64,000 bases of DNA, from the NCBI GenBank assembly GCA_045542485.1, contig JAZQLC010000066.1:62001-126000 (forward strand). The letters run 5' to 3'. The stretch comes from SIG575 sp045542485 (GTDB taxonomy: Bacteria; Bacillota; Clostridia; Oscillospirales; Acutalibacteraceae). Positions 41,170 to 49,376 of the stretch are shown here, piece after piece. The translations under genes and the position numbers were made by a program. Each line of letters opens with the position of its first letter. Within the stretch, counting starts at the first letter, position 1. The notes beneath the pieces were generated by a model, which was not told the origin of the DNA, did no database searches, and saw only the letters and a program-made list of their open reading frames with translations.

Positions 41170-41428
41170 TGAGTTCAGCCTCCATTGAATCAAAAACTTC
41201 TGCAGGAATACTGCACGAAAGAGACCTTTCGAAGCTTTTTGATTTTCTTGCTTTTCTGAAACATTCTGTATCTTTGCAGATATATGCGCCTTTGCCCGGT
41301 TTCTTGCCCACAAGGTCAAGTGAAACCTCGCCCTCTGAGTTTCTGACAACTCTTATAAGCTCCTTTTTCGGCTTCAGTTCTTTACAGCCGAGGCACTGAC
41401 GCATAGGAATTTTTTTCACTGACGGCAT
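41153..41428 (-). CDS. ylxR: YlxR-family RNA-binding protein
   Basis: 91 residues with the family signature MRQCLGCKE near the N-terminus and GKKPGKGAYIC in the middle. The family has been linked to RNase P RNA and regulation in other bacteria; the role here is not known. AGAGGTG precedes the ATG. Confidence 0.93.
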   Translation of the reverse strand: MPSVKKIPMRQCLGCKELKPKKELIRVVRNSEGEVSLDLVGKKPGKGAYICKDTECFRKARKSKSFERSLSCSIPAEVFDSMEAELSADGE

Positions 41429-41440
41429 CAGCTACACCTC

Positions 41441-42511
41441 TTATTCTGTGTCAGATGTTTTGAAAAATCCGCTTTCGGGCTGAATGTCGATCTTCCAACC
41501 TGTAAGCTTTGCAGCAAGTCTTGCGTTCTGTCCCTTGTTGCCGATTGCCAGTGAAAGCTGGTCGTCGGGAACTGTTACATGACAAGCATTAGCTGCTGTC
41601 TCATCAATTTCAACACTGATTACATCTGCGGGAGCGAGTGCTGCGCTGATGAAGAGTTTGGGGTCTTCTGAATATTTTACAATGTCGATTTTCTCGCCGC
41701 CCAGCTGTGAAACGATTGTTTCAACACGAGCGCCTCTCTGACCGATACAAGCACCTACGGGGTCAATGTTTTCGTCGTGAGTTGCTGCAACTGCGATTTT
41801 TGTACGGGAACCTGCTTCACGGGAAACAGCCTTGATTTCAACATCGCCGCTTTCAATTTCGGGAACTTCTTTTTCGAAGATGCGTTTAACAAGACCGGGA
41901 TGTGTTCTTGAAATCATAACATGGGGAAGGTTTTTCTTACCTGTCTTCACGTCTACAACATAAACTTTGATAAGGTCGTCTGCTTCAAGAATTTCACCGG
42001 GCATCTGCTCTGCCTTAGGAAGAACTGCTTCGCCCTTGCCTGTGATTTCCACGATTGCGTTACCGCTTACGGGGTCAACCTTGATAACCTTTGCTGTAAC
42101 AAGCTCCTGAAGATACTGGTTGAACTCTTCAAGAAGCTTACTCTTTTTAGCCTCATCGATACCCTGACGGATAACATGCTTTGCTGTCTGTGCTGCAACA
42201 CGGCTGAATTCCTTTGAATCCATTTCGATTTCGATGATGTCGCCAACCTTAGCTGATGACTGATATCTCTGTGCTGCTTCAAGAAGGATGTCTGTATCCT
42301 CATCCTCAATCACATCAACAACATTTTTTCTGAGCCATACTCTCATTGTTTTCTTTTCCATACTGATTTCGCAGAAAACAACTTCTTTCTTGTTGTAATC
42401 GTTACGAAGAGCTGTAACGAGAGCCTGCTGGATTCTTTCACAAAGAAGCTCTGCAGGTACACCCTTTTCCTTACCGAGTGCTTCAACTGCCTTAAAAAAT
42501 TCCTTATTCAT
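41441..42511 (-). CDS. nusA: Transcription termination/antitermination factor NusA
   Basis: 356 residues: an N-terminal RNA-polymerase-binding domain (about 1-125), S1 domain (about 130-200) and two KH domains (about 200-345, VGACIGQRGARVETIVSQL and SLAIGNKGQNARLAAKLTGW). No C-terminal acidic repeats, as expected for Firmicutes. I chose the ATG of MNKEFFKAVEAL (42511), which matches family N-termini. An ATG four codons upstream directly abuts the ribosome binding site. Confidence 0.96.
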   Translation of the reverse strand: MNKEFFKAVEALGKEKGVPAELLCERIQQALVTALRNDYNKKEVVFCEISMEKKTMRVWLRKNVVDVIEDEDTDILLEAAQRYQSSAKVGDIIEIEMDSKEFSRVAAQTAKHVIRQGIDEAKKSKLLEEFNQYLQELVTAKVIKVDPVSGNAIVEITGKGEAVLPKAEQMPGEILEADDLIKVYVVDVKTGKKNLPHVMISRTHPGLVKRIFEKEVPEIESGDVEIKAVSREAGSRTKIAVAATHDENIDPVGACIGQRGARVETIVSQLGGEKIDIVKYSEDPKLFISAALAPADVISVEIDETAANACHVTVPDDQLSLAIGNKGQNARLAAKLTGWKIDIQPESGFFKTSDTE

Positions 42512-42535
42512 TTTTCCTATCATCCTTTCCTGATA

Positions 42536-43006
42536 TCAATCATCAAAATCGTCCAGTTTTACCCAGGCGGTTTCTTTTTTAACAAAATTTCTTTCTTCCT
42601 CGCCGAGAGATACGGTAATCACGCCATCTGCATAACCTGTAAGGATTCCTGCAAATTCTCTCTGCTTGTTTTCATCGGGGCGGATAAGACGAAGCTTGAT
42701 TTTTCTACCTGTCATCGCCTCAAAATGCTCATCTCTCACAAGGTCTCTTTCGATACCCGGGGAGCTGACCTCAAGACAATAGCTGACCTCAATAGGGTCT
42801 GCCTCATCAAGCGGACCGTTAAGAGCGTGTGTCATATCAACGCAATCGTTGATGTCGATACCTCCCTCTTTGTCAATGAACACTCTCAGATACCACGAAG
42901 CGCCCTCTTTTACGAAGCGCACATCCCATAGTCTGAGACCGAGTTCTTCCGCCACGGGCTCTGCAATAGAGCGTACAATGTTGACAACATTAGGTTTTGA
43001 TGCCAT
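42536..43006 (-). CDS. rimP: Ribosome maturation factor RimP
   Basis: 156 residues with the N-terminal alpha/beta domain (LGLRLWDVRFVKEGASWYL) and the conserved YCLEVSSPGIERDL, followed by the SH3-like C-terminal domain. It acts in 30S assembly. It is the first gene of the nine-gene operon that runs to ribF. AGGAGG lies seven bases before the ATG, downstream of a leader hairpin. Confidence 0.96.
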   Translation of the reverse strand: MASKPNVVNIVRSIAEPVAEELGLRLWDVRFVKEGASWYLRVFIDKEGGIDINDCVDMTHALNGPLDEADPIEVSYCLEVSSPGIERDLVRDEHFEAMTGRKIKLRLIRPDENKQREFAGILTGYADGVITVSLGEEERNFVKKETAWVKLDDFDD

Positions 43007-43045
43007 TTTCTTACCTCCTGACAGAGTAATTTTTACTCAAACAAC

Positions 43046-43077
43046 ACAAAAGAGCGGGTCAGAACCCACTCTTTTGT
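43046..43077 (-). promoter_or_regulatory. Leader hairpin of the rimP-ribF operon
   Basis: On the minus strand ACAAAAGAGTGGGT pairs with ACCCGCTCTTTTGT, with one G.U pair. In the other strand the same position would be a C.A mismatch, so the structure favours the rimP transcript. The following TGTTGTTT is a weak T-tract, so it may be a leaky attenuator. Confidence 0.55.
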
Positions 43078-43103
43078 CAATACCATACTTTCATTGTAAA
43101 TGT

Positions 43104-43132
43104 AGTATATCATACATTCATTAAATAATCAA
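43104..43132 (-). promoter_or_regulatory. Promoter of the rimP-ribF operon
   Basis: The minus strand has TTGATT (43127-43132), 17 bases and an extended -10 TGATATACT (TATACT at 43104-43109). Confidence 0.7.
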
Positions 43133-43151
43133 GTGTTTTTTTATAAAACTC

Positions 43152-43180
43152 TTGTGTTATTTTTTCAAAAGTGCTACAAT
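43152..43180 (+). promoter_or_regulatory. Promoter of the MATE-phosphoesterase operon
   Basis: TTGTGT (43152-43157), 17 bases, TACAAT (43175-43180) with a TGC extension. GGAG at 43200-43203 follows. Confidence 0.65.
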
Positions 43181-43234
43181 TTTTCTGCAATTATTTTTTG
43201 GAGATGAATTAAAACGAACAGATACTCTCTTGAT

Positions 43235-44566
43235 ATGACAAAAGGACCGTGGCTCAAAAAGATTTTGATTTTTTCTCTTCCCCTTATGCTCACAGGACTC
43301 CTTCAGATGGTATATAACACTGCCGACATAGTTGTGGTGGGCAGATTTGCAGGACCCGCTTCTCTGGCAGCAGTGGGGGCCACAAGTTCACTGGTAAATC
43401 TTGTGCTGAACATTTTCCTTGGCGTGGCTATGGGCTCAGGCGTAATGAGCGCACGATACATCGGCGCGGAAGATGACAAACGCCTTTCAAAATGCGTTCA
43501 CACAGCTATGACACTCAGCGTGATAAGCGGTATTTTTGTCGCCGTATTCGGGTACTTTATGTCAGAAAAACTTCTCATCCTTATGGATTCCCCCGCTGAT
43601 GTTCTTCCCCTCTCTACAAAATATCTTCAGATTTATTTTCTCGGCGCCCCCGCTTCACTGATATACAACTTCGGTGCAGCCATAGTGCGCTCAACAGGCG
43701 ACACGAAAAGGCCGCTTTACATTCTCACCTCCACGGGAATTGTGAACATTGTTCTCAATCTTATTCTGGTAATCAGATTCCATCTGGATGTGGCAGGAGT
43801 CGGTATCGCTACAATCACCGCTCAGTATCTTTCAGCAATTCTCATTATTATCAGACTTCTTAAAATCGACGGCGGTTGCAGACTCAACATAAAGAAACTC
43901 AGAATCCACACAGACGAAATGAAGAAAATTCTTCTTATCGGTATACCTGCCGGTATACAGAATTCTCTTTTCTCTTTCTCAAATGTTGTCATTCAGTCAA
44001 CTGTAAATTCCTTCGGCTCAACCGCTATGTCAGGAATTACCGCAGGGTCCAATTTTGAATCCTTTGTTTACATATGCACAAACGCAATTTCACAGACAAC
44101 AATGACCTTCTCCTCGCAGAATATGGGTGCAAGGAAATATGAGAATCTGGGAAAAGTCTATACCAGATGTATTCTTCTTGCCATTTTAATAGGCGGCGGA
44201 ATGAGCGCCCTGGGTGTTCTTTTCAGGAATCAGGTTGTGGGCATTTTCTCCACAGACCCTGCCGTTATCGAAATAGGTGCCGCAAGACTCTATATGATTC
44301 TTCCGTTCTATTTCTTCTGCTCTCTTATGGATATGGGCGGTGCTCAGCTCAGAGGTATGGGCAGGTCATTTGAGCCGATGCTCATAACACTTATGGGCAG
44401 CTGCGGTATAAGACTTCTCTGGGTTTACTTTTTCTTCCCGAAAAATCCCACACTTCTCTATCTCTACTGGGCTTATCCCATCTCGTGGAGCATTACCTTC
44501 GCGGTTTTATTCGTCTTCTACTTCATAGTGAAGAAAAACATATTGAAAAAGGAGAATAGCTTATGA
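43235..44566 (+). CDS. MATE-family multidrug/Na+ antiporter
   Basis: 443 residues from ATG 43235 with 12 predicted helices and typical MATE sequence (FSLPLMLTGLLQMVYNTADI, VVGRFAGPASLAAVGATSSL, a repeated half from about 225). It exports drugs or metabolites with Na+ or H+. The only ribosome binding site (GGAG, 43200-43203) points to an in-frame ATT at 43208, which would add KTNRYSLD, closely resembling the usual clostridial MATE N-terminus before DMTKGP. The true start may therefore be this ATT. The 3' end overlaps the next gene by four bases. Confidence 0.9.
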   Translation: MTKGPWLKKILIFSLPLMLTGLLQMVYNTADIVVVGRFAGPASLAAVGATSSLVNLVLNIFLGVAMGSGVMSARYIGAEDDKRLSKCVHTAMTLSVISGIFVAVFGYFMSEKLLILMDSPADVLPLSTKYLQIYFLGAPASLIYNFGAAIVRSTGDTKRPLYILTSTGIVNIVLNLILVIRFHLDVAGVGIATITAQYLSAILIIIRLLKIDGGCRLNIKKLRIHTDEMKKILLIGIPAGIQNSLFSFSNVVIQSTVNSFGSTAMSGITAGSNFESFVYICTNAISQTTMTFSSQNMGARKYENLGKVYTRCILLAILIGGGMSALGVLFRNQVVGIFSTDPAVIEIGAARLYMILPFYFFCSLMDMGGAQLRGMGRSFEPMLITLMGSCGIRLLWVYFFFPKNPTLLYLYWAYPISWSITFAVLFVFYFIVKKNILKKENSL

Positions 44567-45981
44567 AAAAAATCACGGCACTTGTCCTCTCCGTAATTAT
44601 GATTTTTTCTGTTTTTGCCATGAATGTATCAGCATATCCGACAGAAAAGCTTACGGAAGAAAACTGGACAAATCTCTACAACTCGCTGAAGGATGACAAC
44701 ACCCTTCCTATGCTATGCCCCGGCAGCAACGAGACAGAACTTGGTCTTGTGTGGCACTCATCAAAAGAAAACGCAAATGCTCAGGTTAAATTTTCCAAAA
44801 ACGCAGATATGTCCGACGCCGTAGTCTTTACCGGATGGACTGACCCTGCTGAAAACGACACACAGCTTGTATGCCGTGTCGACATCACAGGTATTGAAGA
44901 GAATACAGCCTACTATTATCAGTGGAACAAGGGCAACGAGTGGAGTGAAATCTGCGAATATAAATCAAACTCCTTTGATTCCTACAAAATGATGGTTATC
45001 GGCGACATCCAGATCGGCGGTCAGACAGACTCAGCAGAAAAGCAGTCTCAGGATGGCTTTGTATGGCAGAGTGTCCTGGCTGAGGCTATGAGCAAAAACC
45101 CCGATATTTCTTTTCTTCTTTCACCCGGAGACAATACTTCAACCGGTAAAGGTGCAAACGAGTGGCAGACACTTCTTATGCCGCCCCTCGTAAGAAACAT
45201 CCCTCTCGCTCTTGCAATCGGCAACCACGATAAAAAGGGTATGATGTATGATTACTACACACATATGCCCAACGAATATTACGGAAAATATTTCACAGGT
45301 CTTGACAGAGATTTCTATTTCACATACGGCGATGTGCTCTATCTTGTTTTTGATGCAACATCTCCGAGTGCTGCTGATCATATGGCTATGGCAAAAAAAG
45401 CAGTTGAAGAAAACCCCGACGCTAAATGGAGAATCGCAGTAATGCATCAGGCTCTCTTCGGACCTGCTTACGGCTCAATTGACCCCGAAACGGGAATTCT
45501 TCTCAACGCAGTTTTCACACCTATTTTTGACACATATGATGTTGACCTTGTGCTTACAGGTCACAGCCATCTTCAGGGACGCTCACACTTTATGACGGAA
45601 AGCTCTGTTGTAGGCAAGGCTGAATCAGGCAAGGCTTATGTTGACCCCGAAGGCATCATCTACCTTAACTCAAACGCAGTATGCGACCAGGGACACATTG
45701 ACCTTCCCCTTCCTCATATAGCTTACGAATTCACAGAAAACGATGTTACAACTTACACAACTATTGAATTCTACGGCGACACAATGAAGGTCCGCACTTT
45801 CCGTGGCGACAACAGTGAACTGCTCGATGAAATTTCAATCATCAAGACAAACGCCGAGCACGATGACAACAATCCTCTCAAACTTTTCCAGAGACTTCTC
45901 TATAAAGTAGTAGAATTTCTGGGTATGGTTTATCAGAAGATTGACGCTATCGTCGTTGCCAACCGCGGAGGTCACTTTTGA
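44563..45981 (+). CDS. Secreted calcineurin-like metallophosphoesterase (purple-acid-phosphatase type)
   Basis: 472 residues: signal peptide (1-24), fibronectin-III-like domain (about 55-135) and metallophosphoesterase domain with all ligands visible: GDIQ (D148), PGDN (D190, N191), GNHDK (N221-D223), H295 in MHQAL and GHSH (H334, H336). It probably hydrolyses phosphate mono- or diesters outside the cell. The C-terminus carries an amphipathic helix (LFQRLLYKVVEFLGMVYQKI). It is coupled to the MATE gene by an ATGA overlap. The substrate is unknown. Confidence 0.9.
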   Translation: MKKITALVLSVIMIFSVFAMNVSAYPTEKLTEENWTNLYNSLKDDNTLPMLCPGSNETELGLVWHSSKENANAQVKFSKNADMSDAVVFTGWTDPAENDTQLVCRVDITGIEENTAYYYQWNKGNEWSEICEYKSNSFDSYKMMVIGDIQIGGQTDSAEKQSQDGFVWQSVLAEAMSKNPDISFLLSPGDNTSTGKGANEWQTLLMPPLVRNIPLALAIGNHDKKGMMYDYYTHMPNEYYGKYFTGLDRDFYFTYGDVLYLVFDATSPSAADHMAMAKKAVEENPDAKWRIAVMHQALFGPAYGSIDPETGILLNAVFTPIFDTYDVDLVLTGHSHLQGRSHFMTESSVVGKAESGKAYVDPEGIIYLNSNAVCDQGHIDLPLPHIAYEFTENDVTTYTTIEFYGDTMKVRTFRGDNSELLDEISIIKTNAEHDDNNPLKLFQRLLYKVVEFLGMVYQKIDAIVVANRGGHF

Positions 45982-46034
45982 ACCAACAATTTTAAGAATT
46001 ATGTATAAATATTAAGAAAAATTAAGAAAATCAA

Positions 46035-46064
46035 TTGACATCTCTGTGATAATTTTGTTATATT
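46035..46064 (+). promoter_or_regulatory. Promoter of lipase 1, nested in a terminator
   Basis: TTGACA (46035-46040), 18 bases, extended -10 TGTTATATT (TATATT at 46059-46064). The -10 box lies in the loop of the hairpin at 46040-46076, so transcripts start within its right arm. Confidence 0.75.
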
Positions 46065-46082
46065 TGTCACAGAGATTTTTTT
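46040..46082 (+). terminator. Terminator of the MATE-phosphoesterase operon
   Basis: ATCTCTGTGATAA (46040-46052) pairs with TTGTCACAGAGAT (46064-46076), including one U.G pair, followed by seven T. It is paralogous to the structure at 47691-47734. Confidence 0.85.
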
Positions 46083-46107
46083 ATAAGAAAAAAGGCGGTG
46101 AAAAGCT

Positions 46108-47670
46108 ATGAGGAAAAATCCCCAAAGAGCTCTTGCTCTTCTGCTTTCGCTTGTGATTGTTTTTTCCGTTCTTTGTTCAGGCGTTTCAGCAGAAAACCTG
46201 ACTGCCGCAGAAACTGTAAAGTCACTGGACAAGGATATACCCATTATTGAAATTCCCGGTTTCGGCGAAGATATTTACAAAGGTCTTTCCACAGAAAGTG
46301 AGCTTGACGATGTTAGCATCTGGGACATTTCCACAGACAAAATAATGGGTCTCGTGCAAAAGCATCTGAAGAGTCTTATTCTGGGACTTCTTCTCGGAAA
46401 CTTTGAAGACATTGACGCAGCCTTTACAGATGTTCTGACTGCAATTTTCGGCGACGCAGTGTGTGACGAAAACGGTGTACCTTCTCCCGACACCGGAATA
46501 AAGGCCGCAAACTATGTTGTCCCCAAAAGAGAATACGGATACAGCAACTCCTACACCTTCCATTATGATTGGCGACTTGATATGCACACTCTTTCTTCTC
46601 AGCTTCACGAATTTATAAACCAGGTTATGGAAGTTACCGACTCTGACGAAGTAGGTCTTGTGTGCTTCAGTATGGGTGGTTGCGTAACTATGACCTATCT
46701 TTACGAATACTATTACCTTGCATCTGACGAGGACAGAGACCATATCCGTTCCGTCATTTTCCTTTCAGGCGCTATGAACGGCGTCGGTTGCTGCGAAGAC
46801 CCCTTCTCAGGCAACATCGTTCTTGACAGCACATCACTTATGCGTATGCTTCAGGAAATGCTGAGCGGAAATACGGAAATGCTCTGGCTTTACAGACTGC
46901 TTGATATTATGTATACTTTCAGACTTCTTGAGCCCGTTGTAAAATTCTCCAATAAATATATCGTAGGCAATATGGACAAAATGGTCGACAATGCTCTGCC
47001 GCAAACACTCGGCACTATCCCCGGATTCTGTGCGATGATGTCGGAAGAACGTTACCGTCAGGCTGAAAACTTTATTTTTGATTCAGAAGAAGAGAAAGAA
47101 AAATACTCTGTTCTTATCGAGAAAAACCGTTACTACCATGACAGTGTTCAGGCAAACTCCGAACTGATTCTCGCCTCTCTTCTGGAGGACGGCAAAAAAC
47201 TTGCAATTGTTTCAGAGTACGGCTACTCTCCTCTGCCCGTAACCTCAGATAACAGCAGAATGAGTGACGGCACAATCGAAACCTATGCAACAAGCTTTGG
47301 CGCAACCTGCGCAGAGGTTGACAAAACACTCGGCGAAGATTATGTTCAGGCTGTCACTTGTGATTGCGGCAGAAATCACACTTCTCCCGACAATCAGATC
47401 GACGCTTCAACCTGCAGATATCCTGACATTACCTGGTTTGCGAAAAATGTAAAGCATTCCTGTGCAAACAGATATTTTGCAGACTTTGTTGACCTTGTGA
47501 CATATTCGGAAAACCAGATTACTGTGTGGACTTATCCCGATTTGCCCCAGTATATGATTAATCAGCTTGACCTTCGTCTGATTCCTATGACTGAAGCAAA
47601 TGCAGGACAGGTTATTCCTTTTGATGAAACAACTGTAATCGCTCAGTTTTTCAAAAATCTGTTCGGATGA
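46108..47670 (+). CDS. Secreted LCAT-like alpha/beta-hydrolase (lipase/acyltransferase), copy 1
   Basis: 520 residues: signal peptide (1-28), oxyanion-type IPGFG (49-53), YDWRLDM block (153-159) and nucleophile elbow VCFSMGG with Ser188, as in lecithin:cholesterol-acyltransferase-like hydrolases. The Asp/His of the triad is not assigned with confidence; candidates lie in DNQIDAST and VKHSC. Many paired Cys suggest an extracellular fold. The C-terminal FFKNLFG could be a short membrane-binding tail. It is probably a phospholipase or lipid esterase. The gene is duplicated next door at 47762. Confidence 0.8.
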   Translation: MRKNPQRALALLLSLVIVFSVLCSGVSAENLTAAETVKSLDKDIPIIEIPGFGEDIYKGLSTESELDDVSIWDISTDKIMGLVQKHLKSLILGLLLGNFEDIDAAFTDVLTAIFGDAVCDENGVPSPDTGIKAANYVVPKREYGYSNSYTFHYDWRLDMHTLSSQLHEFINQVMEVTDSDEVGLVCFSMGGCVTMTYLYEYYYLASDEDRDHIRSVIFLSGAMNGVGCCEDPFSGNIVLDSTSLMRMLQEMLSGNTEMLWLYRLLDIMYTFRLLEPVVKFSNKYIVGNMDKMVDNALPQTLGTIPGFCAMMSEERYRQAENFIFDSEEEKEKYSVLIEKNRYYHDSVQANSELILASLLEDGKKLAIVSEYGYSPLPVTSDNSRMSDGTIETYATSFGATCAEVDKTLGEDYVQAVTCDCGRNHTSPDNQIDASTCRYPDITWFAKNVKHSCANRYFADFVDLVTYSENQITVWTYPDLPQYMINQLDLRLIPMTEANAGQVIPFDETTVIAQFFKNLFG

Positions 47671-47685
47671 AAAATGCGAATTTCA

Positions 47686-47714
47686 TTGACAACTATGTGG
47701 CAAAATGATATATT
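47686..47714 (+). promoter_or_regulatory. Promoter of lipase 2, nested in a terminator
   Basis: TTGACA (47686-47691), 17 bases, extended -10 TGATATATT (TATATT at 47709-47714), the -10 box starting in the hairpin loop, exactly as upstream of lipase 1. Confidence 0.8.
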
Positions 47715-47734
47715 TGTCACATAGTTTTTCTTTT
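47691..47734 (+). terminator. Terminator of lipase 1
   Basis: AACTATGTGGCAAA (47691-47704) pairs with TTTGTCACATAGTT (47713-47726) with one G.U pair, followed by TTTCTTTTTT. It shows compensatory differences from the hairpin at 46040-46076. Confidence 0.85.
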
Positions 47735-47761
47735 TTAACATTATTCAGGTGGTGTGTGTTT

Positions 47762-49330
47762 ATGAAAAAATTTTTTACGAGATTAATTTCAGCCGTGCTT
47801 GTCCTCGCACTCCTTTTTTCTGTGGCTGTGACGGGTGTTTCCGCTACTGAAAAAACTGCAGAAGATGCTCTCAGGGAGCTTGACAGAGACATCCCCATTG
47901 TTGAGATTCACGGCTTCGGCGACCAGCCAATTTACAAAGGTCTTTCAACAGAAACAGAGGAAGACGATGTGGACATCTGGTCTTTCGATGCAGGTGCTAT
48001 CGTCGGACTTGTTATGAAACATCTCCCTGACCTTGCTTATTCAATGATGTTAGGAAAATTCGAGAGAATCGATTCAATTCTTACGGATGTTCTCGGCGTA
48101 ATTTTCGGTAATGTTGCCTGTGACGAAAACGGCGTACCCTCTCCCGACACGGGACTTAAGTACAACGAGCCCATTCTCCCGAAAGAAGAATACGGCAAAG
48201 AAAACAGCTATTATTTCGCATATGACTGGCGACTTGATATGCACACAATTTCAGCTCAGCTTGACGAATTCATCAACGAAGTTCTTGAAGTTACAGGCGA
48301 AGAAGAAGTAGGTCTCGTATGCTTCAGCTTAGGCGGCGCAGTAATGATGACATATCTTTATGAGCATTATTATCTGGCATCCCCTGAAGAGAGGTCGAAA
48401 ATCCACTCCGCAATTTTTCTTTCAGCAGCTATGAACGGCGTTGAATGTTGCGAAGACCCATTCTCAGGCAACATTGAATTCACAGCAAAATCGCTCCTCA
48501 GACTTATTGCCGGTCTCCTTCCCGAAGATAATAGTCTTTTCTGTGTTGATGACCTGCTGAGAATTGTATATGCCCTCAGACTTTTCAACCCTCTCATCGA
48601 CTTTACAAACGAAAGCCTTGTGCCCAATCTTGACAAAATGGGTGGCGGTGCGATTCTTGAGACTATCGGAACAGTGCCTGTTTTCTACGCACTGATGTCA
48701 ACTGACAGATATTACGAGACAGAGGACTATATCTTCAACACTCCTGAAAAGAAAGAAAAGTTTGCAGTGCTTATCGAGAAAAGCAGATATTACCACGATA
48801 ATGTTCAGGCAAATGCAGACAACATTATTGCTGCATTTATTAAAGACGGTAAAAACTTTGCAGTTATTTCCGAATACGGCTTTGAAATGCTCCCCGTAAC
48901 ATCTGATAACGACAGAATGTCCGACGGTATGATAGGTACATACAACACAAGTTTCGGCGCAACCTGCGCAGAAATCGACGGAACACTGGGTGAAAGCTAT
49001 GTCCAGAAAGTTCAGTGCGAATGCGGTAAAAACCACATTTCTCCCGACAATCAGATTGACGCTTCAACCTGCAAATATCCTGACATCACCTGGTTTGCAA
49101 AGAACATCAAGCACGGGGACGACGACAAATATTTTGCAGACATCATCGACCTTGTAACATACAGTGATGAACAGATTACCGTCCATACTTACAGCGACCT
49201 TCCACAGTTTCTCATCAATATCGATGACACCTGCATCGTACCTATGACTGCAGATAACTTCGAGGCAATCGTACCTTTCGACGGAACAATCAGCATTATA
49301 AGATATCTGAAAAAATTGCTTGAAAAATAA
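47762..49330 (+). CDS. Secreted LCAT-like alpha/beta-hydrolase (lipase/acyltransferase), copy 2
   Basis: 522 residues, a close tandem paralogue of copy 1 with the same architecture: signal peptide (1-28), IEIHGFG, AYDWRLDM (153-160) and VCFSLGGAV with Ser189. The conserved DNQIDASTC, YPDITWFAKN and IDLVTYS blocks near the C-terminus align with copy 1. The last residues (IIRYLKKLLEK) are amphipathic. The start at ATG 47762 has AGGTGG upstream; an earlier ATG at 47705 lies in the terminator stem. It has its own promoter. Confidence 0.82.
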   Translation: MKKFFTRLISAVLVLALLFSVAVTGVSATEKTAEDALRELDRDIPIVEIHGFGDQPIYKGLSTETEEDDVDIWSFDAGAIVGLVMKHLPDLAYSMMLGKFERIDSILTDVLGVIFGNVACDENGVPSPDTGLKYNEPILPKEEYGKENSYYFAYDWRLDMHTISAQLDEFINEVLEVTGEEEVGLVCFSLGGAVMMTYLYEHYYLASPEERSKIHSAIFLSAAMNGVECCEDPFSGNIEFTAKSLLRLIAGLLPEDNSLFCVDDLLRIVYALRLFNPLIDFTNESLVPNLDKMGGGAILETIGTVPVFYALMSTDRYYETEDYIFNTPEKKEKFAVLIEKSRYYHDNVQANADNIIAAFIKDGKNFAVISEYGFEMLPVTSDNDRMSDGMIGTYNTSFGATCAEIDGTLGESYVQKVQCECGKNHISPDNQIDASTCKYPDITWFAKNIKHGDDDKYFADIIDLVTYSDEQITVHTYSDLPQFLINIDDTCIVPMTADNFEAIVPFDGTISIIRYLKKLLEK

Positions 49331-49343
49331 AAACGAAACAAAC

Positions 49344-49374
49344 AAAACGGTGTGAGTTCCTCACACCGTTTTTC
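49344..49374. terminator. Bidirectional terminator between lipase 2 and the ABC permease
   Basis: AAAACGGTGTGAG (49344-49356) pairs with CTCACACCGTTTT (49360-49372), three-base loop and T/A-rich flanks. Confidence 0.9.
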
Positions 49375-49376
49375 AT

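Noticed and set aside
41170..41349. N-terminal extension of YlxQ
   Set aside because: It overlaps ylxR in another frame and has no family similarity. GTG 41169 has a GGAGG site nine bases upstream.
43204..43212. ATG-AAT-TAA as a minimal upstream ORF of the MATE gene
   Set aside because: The ATG directly abuts GGAG, too close for initiation. The in-frame ATT at 43208 explains the site better.
47705..47761. Longer N-terminus of lipase 2
   Set aside because: It would translate the terminator stem and T-run. The signal peptide and ribosome binding site fit ATG 47762.
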